DNA of 64,000 nucleotides from Nitratifractor salsuginis DSM 16511 (GTDB lineage Bacteria; Campylobacterota; Campylobacteria; Campylobacterales; Sulfurovaceae). The DNA is taken from assembly GCF_000186245.1 (NCBI RefSeq), contig NC_014935.1:1178001-1242000 (forward strand). Direction: 5' to 3'. Below, piece by piece: positions 15,645-21,620 of the stretch. Positions within the stretch are counted from its first letter, which is position 1, and every line of letters begins with the position of its first letter. Below the pieces are notes generated by a model. The model was given only the letters and a program-made list of their open reading frames with translations. It was not told the origin of the DNA and did not search any database. The position numbers were made by a program, and so were the translations under genes.

Positions 15645-15674
15645 TTGACATAATAACTATCTTAGTGATATAAT
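15645..15674 (+). promoter_or_regulatory. Near-consensus sigma-70 promoter for antirepressor
   Basis: TTGACA (15645-15650) and TATAAT (15669-15674) separated by 18 bp, 101 bp upstream of the antirepressor ATG. Both hexamers are perfect. A second -10-like TATACTTCG lies nearer the gene at 15730-15738. Confidence 0.75.
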
Positions 15675-15774
15675 CCCTCCCGAAGCCACAATTTAGCAAT
15701 CGTTCTTTTTTTGACAAGTGCGACCGGCTATACTTCGAATGTCGGCTTCGACTATTAAACCACAAGGAGAGATT

Positions 15775-16491
15775 ATGTCACACCTTCAAACCGCGCTGAT
15801 TGACTTCCAAGGTGCAAATCTACTAACAGCGAAAGATGAAAAGACAGGCGTCATCTACGTTGCACTTAAACCTATTGTAGAAAGTATGGGGCTTTCTTGG
15901 GGGAGGCAATCGGAAAAGATAAAGAATGATACAAGGTATTCACTTATGTGTATCCCTTTTGTTACAAAGGGCGGAACGCAGGAGATGCTTAGCTTGGCGG
16001 TTGACCATCTCCCCGCGTTTCTCTACTCGATAAACCCTAACCGTGTGCGGAAGGATTTACGAGACCGTATTATAGCATTTCAGAGGGAAACCTTCGCCGT
16101 AATCAACGCCTATTGGCGCCAAAAGAGCAAAAAGTCCGCCCCCGACACCTTCGCCGCCGAGCGGATCGCCACGCTGGAGCAGCGGATTTACGCCCTTCAG
16201 CGGGAAAACACCGAACTCCGCCGCTCCATCAACCGGATCACCTACAACGACCGCCAGCTTCCCAAACTGGATGAAAAGCTGGCGAAGCTTTACATTAAAG
16301 GCGTCATTCCCGAATTGGGCCGGCGCATCAAGGAACTTCGGGACAAGATAGAAAAAGAGCTGGGAACCATTGGCCGCCCGTATGTCCGGGAACTGGAAGC
16401 ACTCTCCCGCTTCTTCGACGAAAAGCCCCAGGAGGGCGGAAACTTCATTGCGCTGGGAGATACGCTGTTTCCGCACGCTTTGATTAAGTGA
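15775..16491 (+). CDS. P22-type phage antirepressor (P22AR_N domain)
   Basis: 238 residues from ATG 15775 (AAGGAG upstream). Residues 1-125 match the P22 antirepressor N-terminal pattern: YVALKPIVESMGLSWGRQSEKI, then EMLSLAVDHLPAFLYSINP and RKDLRDRIIAFQRE, ending with a Y-W pair; only parts up to 20 residues are quoted. The C-terminal half is a long charged coiled coil (RIATLEQRIYALQREN). P22AR_N proteins bind and inactivate phage repressors. With its palindrome, neighbouring XRE regulator and strong promoter it forms an immunity-switch locus. A shorter start is favoured over an upstream in-frame ATG at 15718 lacking a ribosome-binding site. Confidence 0.85.
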   Translation: MSHLQTALIDFQGANLLTAKDEKTGVIYVALKPIVESMGLSWGRQSEKIKNDTRYSLMCIPFVTKGGTQEMLSLAVDHLPAFLYSINPNRVRKDLRDRIIAFQRETFAVINAYWRQKSKKSAPDTFAAERIATLEQRIYALQRENTELRRSINRITYNDRQLPKLDEKLAKLYIKGVIPELGRRIKELRDKIEKELGTIGRPYVRELEALSRFFDEKPQEGGNFIALGDTLFPHALIK

Positions 16492-16514
16492 ATTTGTTTG
16501 GAGGCATAAAGAGA

Positions 16515-16542
16515 GAAGCGACGGTTGGTTAGGCCGCCGCTC
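16515..16542. terminator. Convergent terminator hairpin after antirepressor and peptide A gene
   Basis: AAGCGACGG pairs with CCGCCGCT around a 9-nt loop, with short U-containing tails on both sides, between the convergent antirepressor and hydrophobic peptide A genes. The single mismatch on the rightward RNA becomes a G-U pair on the leftward RNA. Confidence 0.45.
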
Positions 16543-16553
16543 TTATCTACCCC

Positions 16554-16673
16554 TTAACCGTGAAAGGCAAGAAATAGATAAACGAGAACCATAATCAAGT
16601 AGCATAAAGCTACGATGATATAGGCGACTTGGTGGCTGGTTAAGCCGGTGAGTAGAAGTAATAATTGATGCAT
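16554..16673 (-). CDS. Hydrophobic 39-aa peptide A, candidate type I toxin
   Basis: ATG 16673 is preceded by GAGG six bases upstream. The 39-residue peptide is almost entirely hydrophobic: MHQLLLLLTG at the start, then a core containing SHQVAYIIVALCYL and a second hydrophobic stretch before a short FHG end. One long transmembrane helix is expected. The core H-x-V-A-Y-x-x-[IV]-A-x-x-Y-L recurs in peptide B (17001-17096). A terminator and a leader complementary to its ribosome-binding region and first codons lie upstream. Size, hydrophobicity and RNA arrangement resemble type I toxins of the Ldr/Fst kind or the small membrane toxins of Campylobacterota, but it matches none I know. Toxicity is inferred. 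Confidence 0.65.
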   Translation of the reverse strand: MHQLLLLLTGLTSHQVAYIIVALCYLIMVLVYLFLAFHG

Positions 16674-16808
16674 GTTGCACCTCATAAGATTGGGATACCA
16701 CCCCGCATCCCGGCAAAATCCAACCAAAAAAAAACCCCGACCATCCAAGGATGACCGGGGGAACCCATCTTATGAGGGACATGCTACTCACCGGTTGCCC
16801 AGCCACCA
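16630..16808. repeat. Interrupted long inverted repeat spanning peptide A start
   Basis: Left arm 16630-16694 and right arm 16764-16808 are complementary in three colinear blocks, for example CCTCATAAGAT with ATCTTATGAGG and GGTGGCTGG with CCAGCCACC. The left arm has one extra stretch of about 14 nt. The terminator lies in the spacer between the arms. Confidence 0.8.
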
Positions 16809-16885
16809 TACCTATACCGGGTAACCAGCCCGATATGATCCTCGTTTTCATCGAGGTTGGTGGTAGGTGTTCAAGGGCCACCTCT
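16726..16885 (-). ncRNA. Leader/antitoxin-like RNA A
   Basis: Leftward RNA of about 155-160 nt expected from a promoter near 16885-16911 (ATTAAGATT, then TTGCAGA near the start) to the U9 terminator. It contains three blocks that pair in order with the peptide A translation start: 16764-16777 with 16680-16693 (covers the ribosome-binding site), 16779-16784 with 16670-16675 (start codon) and 16784-16808 with 16630-16655 (codons about 7-15). An internal hairpin (CCTCG/CGAGG, about 16847-16863) adds structure. It could act in trans as an antitoxin or in cis when transcription reads through. Ends are estimated. Confidence 0.6.
16735..16760 (-). terminator. Terminator of leader RNA A
   Basis: On the leftward RNA a 10-bp stem (CCCCGGUCAU with AUGGUCGGGG) with two G-U pairs is followed by nine U (16726-16734). 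On the opposite strand the two G-U pairs would be A-C mismatches, which fixes the direction as leftward. Confidence 0.88.
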
Positions 16886-16964
16886 GCAAGTATGCTCTAT
16901 AAAATCTTAATTTCTAATTAATCCTTCACGCTGAAGGGCTTTATCTGCTGATTCAAATAAATAA

Positions 16965-16989
16965 CGCGGGGGGTGATGAGTCCCCCGCG
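16965..16989 (-). terminator. Terminator after peptide B gene
   Basis: GCGGGGG and CCCCCGC form a GC-only stem with a short loop, followed on the leftward strand by TTATTTATTT. It lies 12 bp after the peptide B stop and would end that transcript before module A begins. Confidence 0.75.
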
Positions 16990-17000
16990 CATCTCTTACC

Positions 17001-17096
17001 CTACCTGGAAGCCCAAGCAAGGTAGAGATAAATGATGGCTATGGCGACATATGCGACCCTGTGAGGTGTCACGACGCTGTGGATTAGCTCTATCAT
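17001..17096 (-). CDS. Hydrophobic 31-aa peptide B, candidate type I toxin
   Basis: ATG 17096 has AAGGGGG seven to eight bases upstream. The 31-residue peptide has a short polar start (MIELIHS) and a hydrophobic helix around HRVAYVAIAIIYLYLAW, ending ASR. The H-x-V-A-Y-x-x-[IV]-A-[LI]-x-Y-L core matches peptide A, so the two are paralogues despite different leaders. It is far too short for usual gene calling; support comes from paralogy, ribosome-binding site, the following terminator, and a 13-bp perfect complement of codons 3-7 in the upstream leader. One membrane helix is expected. Toxin function is inference. Confidence 0.65.
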   Translation of the reverse strand: MIELIHSVVTPHRVAYVAIAIIYLYLAWASR

Positions 17097-17143
17097 ACGA
17101 TCCCCCTTAACTGAGATCCCCACCCCTCAACCCAAAATTTTCC

Positions 17144-17292
17144 AAAAAAAAAGCCCCACCAGCCTCTTTTGAGACTAATGGGGCCTGCCACTCAATCAAG
17201 AGGGGGCTAATCCACAGCGCTGCACCTCATTCCGTCTCTCCAGCGGTAATCAGCCGCTTTTTCGGAGAGGCGGTTCAGGTAGCCGCCATCTG
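17144..17292 (-). ncRNA. Leader/antitoxin-like RNA B
   Basis: Leftward RNA of roughly 150 nt from a promoter near 17292-17316 (ATTAAGATT with AGTAATATGCAGA) to a U9 terminator. GCTAATCCACAGC (17206-17218, plus-strand reading) is a perfect complement of 17076-17088, inside the peptide B coding start; weaker complementarity extends over its AAGGGGG site and to CACCTCA further in. A strong compound hairpin (CTCTCC...AGCGG...CCGCT...GGAGAG, about 17234-17268) precedes the pairing block. Ends are estimated from promoter and terminator. Confidence 0.6.
17153..17184 (-). terminator. Terminator of leader RNA B
   Basis: On the leftward RNA GCCCCAUUAGUCUC pairs fully with GAGGCUGGUGGGGC (AAAA loop) using three G-U pairs, followed by nine U (17144-17152). 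The G-U pairs would be A-C mismatches on the other strand, so it works leftward only. Confidence 0.88.
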
Positions 17293-17359
17293 CATATTAC
17301 TAGTTGTAATCTTAATATTTTATTAAATTAGTTAATTTTTTAGCGCTAGAACGCATTAT

Positions 17360-18013
17360 TTACTGATTTAGATAAAACTTCTCCCGCGCCATATGCACCC
17401 ACTTACCGTTCAGCTTCCAATATACGTTCCACGTCTCCTCATTAGGCTTATTCAGGCACGAGAGGTTATCTCCGAGAATGATCGTCGAATTGCTCTTATT
17501 CAGCTTCTTCGGCGTGATGTCCGTCAATGTGCCGCCGCTCAGTTTCATATCGATCAGTCCACGCCGGTGCTGGCCCGTAAGAGTAGTATTTTGGAGCCCC
17601 CCATTGCCTTCTTTGTAAACAGCGACGGTATGGCTATCTATCTTCTCTGTCCTTCTGCCAAATTTCCGATTACCCTTGAAAGGACCCTTAGCAGCAATAG
17701 CCCAGTTTTTGGGAACGACATAACAGGGGATTTTTTGTCTGATTACTATTTTCCTTTTAGGTTCTCCCCCTCCTGTCATTTTGTAGAGATCATTTTTGTA
17801 GAGCCCCTGGTATATCACCATACTCTCCGCTTTTTGCATAGGGACTTTATTTGAATCCTTGATATTTTGATCTTTATCGACCCACTCCGCCCCCTTGTAT
17901 GGAAAATCCGAGAATCTGTATTTTTCTATCTCAGGCGGCGCCATATTCCCAGCATTTGCCCAGCCCGCCCCAAAAATCAAACCAACGGCGGCCACCTTTA
18001 AAAATCTTTTCAT
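17360..18013 (-). CDS. Secreted protein at end of phage early operon, 217 aa
   Basis: An N-terminal signal peptide is clear: MKRFLK, a hydrophobic core AAVGLIFGAGW, and an A-N-A cleavage-type end near residue 21. The mature part is about 195 residues, basic, Gly/Asn/Lys-rich, with two cysteines (in KIPCYVV and LSCLNKP). The start overlaps the RusA stop (ATGA), so it is the last gene of the leftward early operon. No family recognised. Export from the host cytoplasm suggests lysogenic conversion or surface exclusion rather than replication. Confidence 0.75.
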   Translation of the reverse strand: MKRFLKVAAVGLIFGAGWANAGNMAPPEIEKYRFSDFPYKGAEWVDKDQNIKDSNKVPMQKAESMVIYQGLYKNDLYKMTGGGEPKRKIVIRQKIPCYVVPKNWAIAAKGPFKGNRKFGRRTEKIDSHTVAVYKEGNGGLQNTTLTGQHRRGLIDMKLSGGTLTDITPKKLNKSNSTIILGDNLSCLNKPNEETWNVYWKLNGKWVHMAREKFYLNQ

Positions 18014-18453
18014 CTTCCTTCCTCCTTTGCATATTGATAAAACATTTCAGGACGCTCTTCGTCGCTCAAATCCTCCAATTCTACCACGATCCGGTTACAG
18101 TCGCCCCAGACCTTGTGTATCGACCCGCTCGCAACGGCCGAATCGTTACGGTACGCTATGCCTTCCAGCGCGTCTTTTATGGACTTCTCCAGATTGTCCT
18201 TGTCCGGCTTTTGCGTGTGCCAAAATGCCCGCTTCCGCTTCGCCTTGCTCCAGCTTTTGGGCTTCTTGAACTGAAACAAGATGTTCATTTTGACCGCTCC
18301 GGTAAAGGGGGCCTTGAGCTGCCGACGGGCAAGATAGCCGATGATCCGCTTGAAGTTACGGTAACTCTCCGGCATATACGCGCCGCTTTTCGTTACTCTC
18401 GGGCGCGGAGCCGGGACGGGGACGATGTCGAAAATCAAGATTTCTTTTCGCAT
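18010..18453 (-). CDS. rusA: RusA-like Holliday junction resolvase
   Basis: 147 residues from ATG 18453 (AGGAG upstream). The RusA pattern is visible: early strand IFDIVPVPAPRPRV, then KPDKDNLEKSIKDALEGI with the catalytic Asp pair, and a third acidic site in YRNDSAVASGSIHKVWG. These dimeric nucleases cut four-way junctions made in phage replication and recombination. It lies between a small unknown gene and the secreted-protein gene. I chose the internal ATG because the longer frame lacks a ribosome-binding site and overlaps the upstream gene. Confidence 0.87.
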   Translation of the reverse strand: MRKEILIFDIVPVPAPRPRVTKSGAYMPESYRNFKRIIGYLARRQLKAPFTGAVKMNILFQFKKPKSWSKAKRKRAFWHTQKPDKDNLEKSIKDALEGIAYRNDSAVASGSIHKVWGDCNRIVVELEDLSDEERPEMFYQYAKEEGR

Positions 18454-18461
18454 TTTCACTC

Positions 18462-18794
18462 CTAGATCAATCCGAGGGCCGGGACGATCTTCAGTCTGAC
18501 CACCCCGCCCTCGATAATGTTCTCCCAATCTTCCGCCACCAGGTCAATGAGCGGTGCGTCCTGCTTTTTGATTGTGCAGAAGACGACCTTTTTCTTCTTC
18601 AGCTCACCGACTGTCATTTTCGGCCCTCCCCGTACTTCAACCGCTTCGACTTTCTCGGAGTTTTCCAGCAAGTGCCAATCGCGCTCGTCCACCAGCACCA
18701 GAATCGGAGTGCTTGCCACTTCCTCGATCACCAGCTCATTGGCAATCTCCTGGGCGTCGGTGCTGAAAGATTCATATTCTTTGATCGTTTCCAT
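18462..18794 (-). CDS. Hypothetical small phage protein, 110 aa
   Basis: Starts METIKEYESFSTDAQEIANE at ATG 18794 with GAGG six bases upstream; a TTG at 18806 in the same frame overlaps the SSB stop and is less likely. The protein is acidic and mixed alpha/beta with no membrane segment. It sits between SSB and RusA in the early operon, so a role in DNA metabolism is possible, but there is no motif to support one. Confidence 0.65.
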   Translation of the reverse strand: METIKEYESFSTDAQEIANELVIEEVASTPILVLVDERDWHLLENSEKVEAVEVRGGPKMTVGELKKKKVVFCTIKKQDAPLIDLVAEDWENIIEGGVVRLKIVPALGLI

Positions 18795-18802
18795 TCCCAA
18801 CC

Positions 18803-19207
18803 TCAATACGGGATTTCATCATCTGGAATGTCGGCGTATTGACCACCCGGCGGTGTCTGTGGCTGTCGGGGGGACTGCCCGCCGCTTTTGCGGTCGACGA
18901 AGTCGAAGCCCAGAATGTTTATGACGACCCTACTGCGCTTGCCGCCGTCGTTTGTCGTCCAAGTTTGCTGCTCCAACTCCCCCTGAATGAGTATCCGGCT
19001 CCCCTTTTGAAAGTAGCGCTGGATCGTTTCGGCGCGGCCCCCGAAGGCGACACAATCGAAAAAGCTCACTTTCTCTTCCATCTGCCCGGAGGAGGCCTTA
19101 TATTTCTTGTTGTAAGCCAGAGAGAATTTCCCGATAGCGTTGCCGGACTTACTGAAACGCAGGTCCACATCGCTAGTCAATGTCCCCAACACGATAACGG
19201 TGTTCAC
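18803..19207 (-). CDS. ssb: Single-stranded DNA-binding protein
   Basis: 134 residues with the SSB OB-fold pattern: VNTVIVLGTLTSDVDLRF, FSLAYNKKY, VSFFDCVAFGGRAETI, GSRILIQGELEQQTW and VVINILGFDFV. A disordered Gln/Pro/Gly linker leads to an acidic tip DIPDDEIPY, close to the DDDIPF tail that docks partner proteins in host SSB. The start is GTG 19207, one base after the amidase stop, where the conserved N-terminus begins. Fits with helicase, RecT-like and RusA proteins in the same phage. Confidence 0.9.
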   Translation of the reverse strand: MNTVIVLGTLTSDVDLRFSKSGNAIGKFSLAYNKKYKASSGQMEEKVSFFDCVAFGGRAETIQRYFQKGSRILIQGELEQQTWTTNDGGKRSRVVINILGFDFVDRKSGGQSPRQPQTPPGGQYADIPDDEIPY

Positions 19208-19208
19208 G

Positions 19209-19769
19209 TCACACCTCTTTCGCCGTGCGGATGATCGCGTTTGCGTAGGCGTGCAGGAGCGCGTCGTAGCCGGGGGTACCGGGCATATACTCCTTCTGGT
19301 GCGCCGCAAAGAAGGGCTCCACCAGCACGCATACGCTCTTGCCGCGGCACAGGAAGCCCCCGCCGCGATCCTTGCGGGTCTTTTTCTTGATCTTCCGGTC
19401 TTTGTTTTTCAGGGAGTGGTCCAGCGCTTCATCGAAAATCTCGGCCACTTTGCGGCCCGTCTTGGAGCAGTAGAGGACTTCGTGGCCGTTCACGTCCTGC
19501 CGCCCCGCCGCGTTGAAGTGCATCGAGACCGAATAGTCGGCACCCCATTCGTCGATCCGTTTATGCAGCCGCTTCATTTTCTCGCCGTATCCGCCGGGCA
19601 GATCGTCCCGGAAGAAAATCTTTACCTCACCGCCAAAGCCAACCTGATCCAGCTTATCCTTGATGGCTTCGGCCAGATGGGAGTTATATTTGAACTCGCT
19701 CACCCCGGCATTTCCCCAGGCTCCCTGTGCGTTCTTTCGGTGTCCTACGACCAATGCGATCTTTTTCAT
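19209..19769 (-). CDS. N-acetylmuramoyl-L-alanine amidase (Amidase_3-like)
   Basis: 186 residues from ATG 19769 (ATGA overlap with the upstream stop). The zinc-amidase pattern is visible: KKIALVVGHRKNAQGAWG with first His, GVSEFKYNSHLAEAI with Glu, SVSMHFNAAGR with second His, and VLVEPFF with a late Glu. Such enzymes cut the peptide stem from muramic acid in peptidoglycan. No signal peptide or cell-wall-binding domain is seen, so as an endolysin it would need a holin. Unusually it is encoded within the replication operon rather than after the tail genes. Other uses, such as remodelling, are possible. Confidence 0.82.
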   Translation of the reverse strand: MKKIALVVGHRKNAQGAWGNAGVSEFKYNSHLAEAIKDKLDQVGFGGEVKIFFRDDLPGGYGEKMKRLHKRIDEWGADYSVSMHFNAAGRQDVNGHEVLYCSKTGRKVAEIFDEALDHSLKNKDRKIKKKTRKDRGGGFLCRGKSVCVLVEPFFAAHQKEYMPGTPGYDALLHAYANAIIRTAKEV

Positions 19770-20254
19770 TCGACCACCTCCCAATCTTCGGCCAGCATAT
19801 CTGCTTGGGATGCCAACCAGGGCACGATATAGCCTTGCGCAGTTTTCATGTCGATATGAGCGTGATATTGCACCTCTGTCCCCTCTGGATAAATCCCCAA
19901 GAGAGGGGAGCGATTCACCTTGAAGGTACTTCCGGGGACAAGGAATATGAACATCCCCTTGCCATTCCAACCTCTCCTAGCCAGCTTCTTGCCGTCCTTC
20001 AGATAAACAAGTGCGTCTCCAAAGGTCAGGTTCCCATTCAGGCGATATGCCCGTTCAAATACCTCCTTGGGCGACCAACTCACATAGCCCTTATACTCGG
20101 CAGTATTGGGCTCCCCGCCGTCGGTGTATTCAACCAAATACCCCTCCCGTGCGGGGTCTTCGTCTTTCGGAATTTCCCAGCCCCGAAAATTGTTGTATCC
20201 CCCCAAGGTCATAGGCTTTGCATTGATGATTTTTGTCCCGATATATTGCTTCAT
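19766..20254 (-). CDS. Two-domain protein with C-terminal Tad2 (DUF2829) anti-Thoeris domain
   Basis: 162 residues. Residues 1-72 form a phage-specific module (MKQYIGTKIINAKPMTLGGY, EGYLVEYTDGG, YVSWSPKEVFERAY). Residues about 77-162 are a textbook DUF2829 domain: LTFGDALVYLKDGKKLARRG, WNGKGMFIFLVPGS, HIDMKTAQGYIVPWLASQ, LAEDWEVVE. DUF2829 includes Tad2, which sequesters the cyclic ADP-ribose-type signal produced by Thoeris ThsB and so blocks activation of the effector. The gene is in the early operon, as expected for an anti-defence protein, coupled by ATGA overlaps on both sides. Domain call is firm; anti-Thoeris activity of this protein is inferred from the family. Confidence 0.85.
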   Translation of the reverse strand: MKQYIGTKIINAKPMTLGGYNNFRGWEIPKDEDPAREGYLVEYTDGGEPNTAEYKGYVSWSPKEVFERAYRLNGNLTFGDALVYLKDGKKLARRGWNGKGMFIFLVPGSTFKVNRSPLLGIYPEGTEVQYHAHIDMKTAQGYIVPWLASQADMLAEDWEVVE

Positions 20255-21294
20255 TCCAACTCCTCTCGTTGTCTTGTTATTGATTCAAATAGCGTGCCGT
20301 CGTCCCCCGGTTCAAAAACCACCTCTTCGTGGCGTGGGGAAGCGCGGGCCGCGCCACCACCGAAAATGTCGGCTTTTGTGATTTGCACTTTGAATAATCT
20401 GTCGTCTTGGCGGTTTTTGGCACAGACCAGAAACCGCCGGCTGTCGTCGGTTACGGGAGCCCCGATTTCGTCCTTCATCGGCTTGCCGGAGGTATCCTTT
20501 TTGGGGAGCTTGGCGACGAAGAAGATAAAGTCCGCGTCATATTCCGCGTCGTTGCCGTGCTTGATGGCCGCCCGGCCCTCGTGCTCCGAATTCTGGCTTA
20601 GCTGATTGATTACGAAAATGTTGATCTCAAGCGTACTCGTCAGCTCAGAAAGCCTGTCACTGACAAAGCTCGCCCGCTCGTAACCCTGGAGTCTGCCGGC
20701 CCTGATCTTCATTGCCGAGTCGATCACCACATTCCGGCAGCCGGACGCATATTGCATCTTGATCTCGTCGATGATGTCGTCGATCTCACGGGAGGCGTTG
20801 TAATACAGCAGATTCTCTTCGTCGTGGGGGAAGTCTTCGATCTTCTCGACCACCCGCGCTTCACCCATCTCGAAGTCCACCCACAGCACGGGCTCTCTTC
20901 TGGAGATATTCCCGTGAATTTTCATCATGATCGACGATTTCCCGCTGCCCCTGGCCCCGACGATCTGGATCAGGTTGCCCAAAGTGAATCCGCCGACGTT
21001 GTAGCCGTTGTACTCTTTGGCGGGGACAAGCTCCCGGTCAAGAACGTCAATCCCTGTGGCGTATCGCGGCTTCTTTGGCCGTTCTCTGACCCGGCGTTTA
21101 ACCTCAGCCAACGGCACGGCACGCTTTCGGCTCACCTCGCTTGAGATTTCGTCGATAACGCGCCGCCGCAGGTTGAGATATTCGCGCTCCAGCCCGATGG
21201 CTTTATGGGTGTCACCCAGCTCATACAGCTTGGAGTATTCAGCCCGCAGCCGGTTGGCCTTGTCCGCCAGCTCTTTGATCTGTTTTGGTGTCAC
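20251..21294 (-). CDS. RecA/DnaB-type replicative ATPase (helicase motor)
   Basis: 347 residues. A helical N-terminus (1-80) is followed by TGIDVLDRELV, Walker A GARGSGKSS (about 113-121), a Walker-B-like NVVIDSA, and INIFVINQLSQNSE, the H3 pattern of DnaB/RadA-type motors that ends in a Gln-containing motif. The C-terminus has FLVCAKNRQDDRLFKVQI, matching the last conserved strand and Arg-containing motif of DnaB-like helicases. The DnaB N-terminal domain is absent but appears as the neighbouring upstream gene with an ATGA overlap. It probably unwinds DNA at the fork with the initiator-like protein. A RadA-like recombination role is less likely. Confidence 0.8.
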   Translation of the reverse strand: MTPKQIKELADKANRLRAEYSKLYELGDTHKAIGLEREYLNLRRRVIDEISSEVSRKRAVPLAEVKRRVRERPKKPRYATGIDVLDRELVPAKEYNGYNVGGFTLGNLIQIVGARGSGKSSIMMKIHGNISRREPVLWVDFEMGEARVVEKIEDFPHDEENLLYYNASREIDDIIDEIKMQYASGCRNVVIDSAMKIRAGRLQGYERASFVSDRLSELTSTLEINIFVINQLSQNSEHEGRAAIKHGNDAEYDADFIFFVAKLPKKDTSGKPMKDEIGAPVTDDSRRFLVCAKNRQDDRLFKVQITKADIFGGGAARASPRHEEVVFEPGDDGTLFESITRQREELE

Positions 21295-21620
21295 AGCAGC
21301 CCCCTTGCCGCTTCAAGCTTTCTCGCTCTTACGATCTCGTCGTAGATACGCTTCGACGACTTGAGGTCAAACGGAGAGGCCCCCAGTATCTCGATCATGT
21401 CGTGCTCGTATTTGGTCCCGTCCACCGACTCCTCCAGGATCGTGGAGAGCACCTGATAGGCCCTGTCCCCCGCAGTTTCTTCGTTGATGCGCTCAGCGAC
21501 GCGACGACGGAACGGAGTGGAGAACATCGAAGGCTCAAGCTCGTAGGCGTAACGCTCTCCGTCCTCCCCGGCGAACAGGAATGACGACAATACGGCCAGC
21601 TCAAGATTGTCGGTCAGCAT
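21291..21620 (-). CDS. DnaB N-terminal-domain-like protein
   Basis: 109 residues from ATG 21620 (GGAG upstream; 7-nt overlap with the initiator stop). The sequence pattern LELAVLSSFLFA, YELEPSMFSTPFRRRVAERI and then a helical hairpin resembles the DnaB N-terminal domain, which mediates hexamer collar formation and primase contact. It lies directly before the RecA-like motor gene, so helicase collar and motor seem encoded separately. The similarity is by pattern only and the domain is diverged. Confidence 0.55.
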   Translation of the reverse strand: MLTDNLELAVLSSFLFAGEDGERYAYELEPSMFSTPFRRRVAERINEETAGDRAYQVLSTILEESVDGTKYEHDMIEILGASPFDLKSSKRIYDEIVRARKLEAARGLL

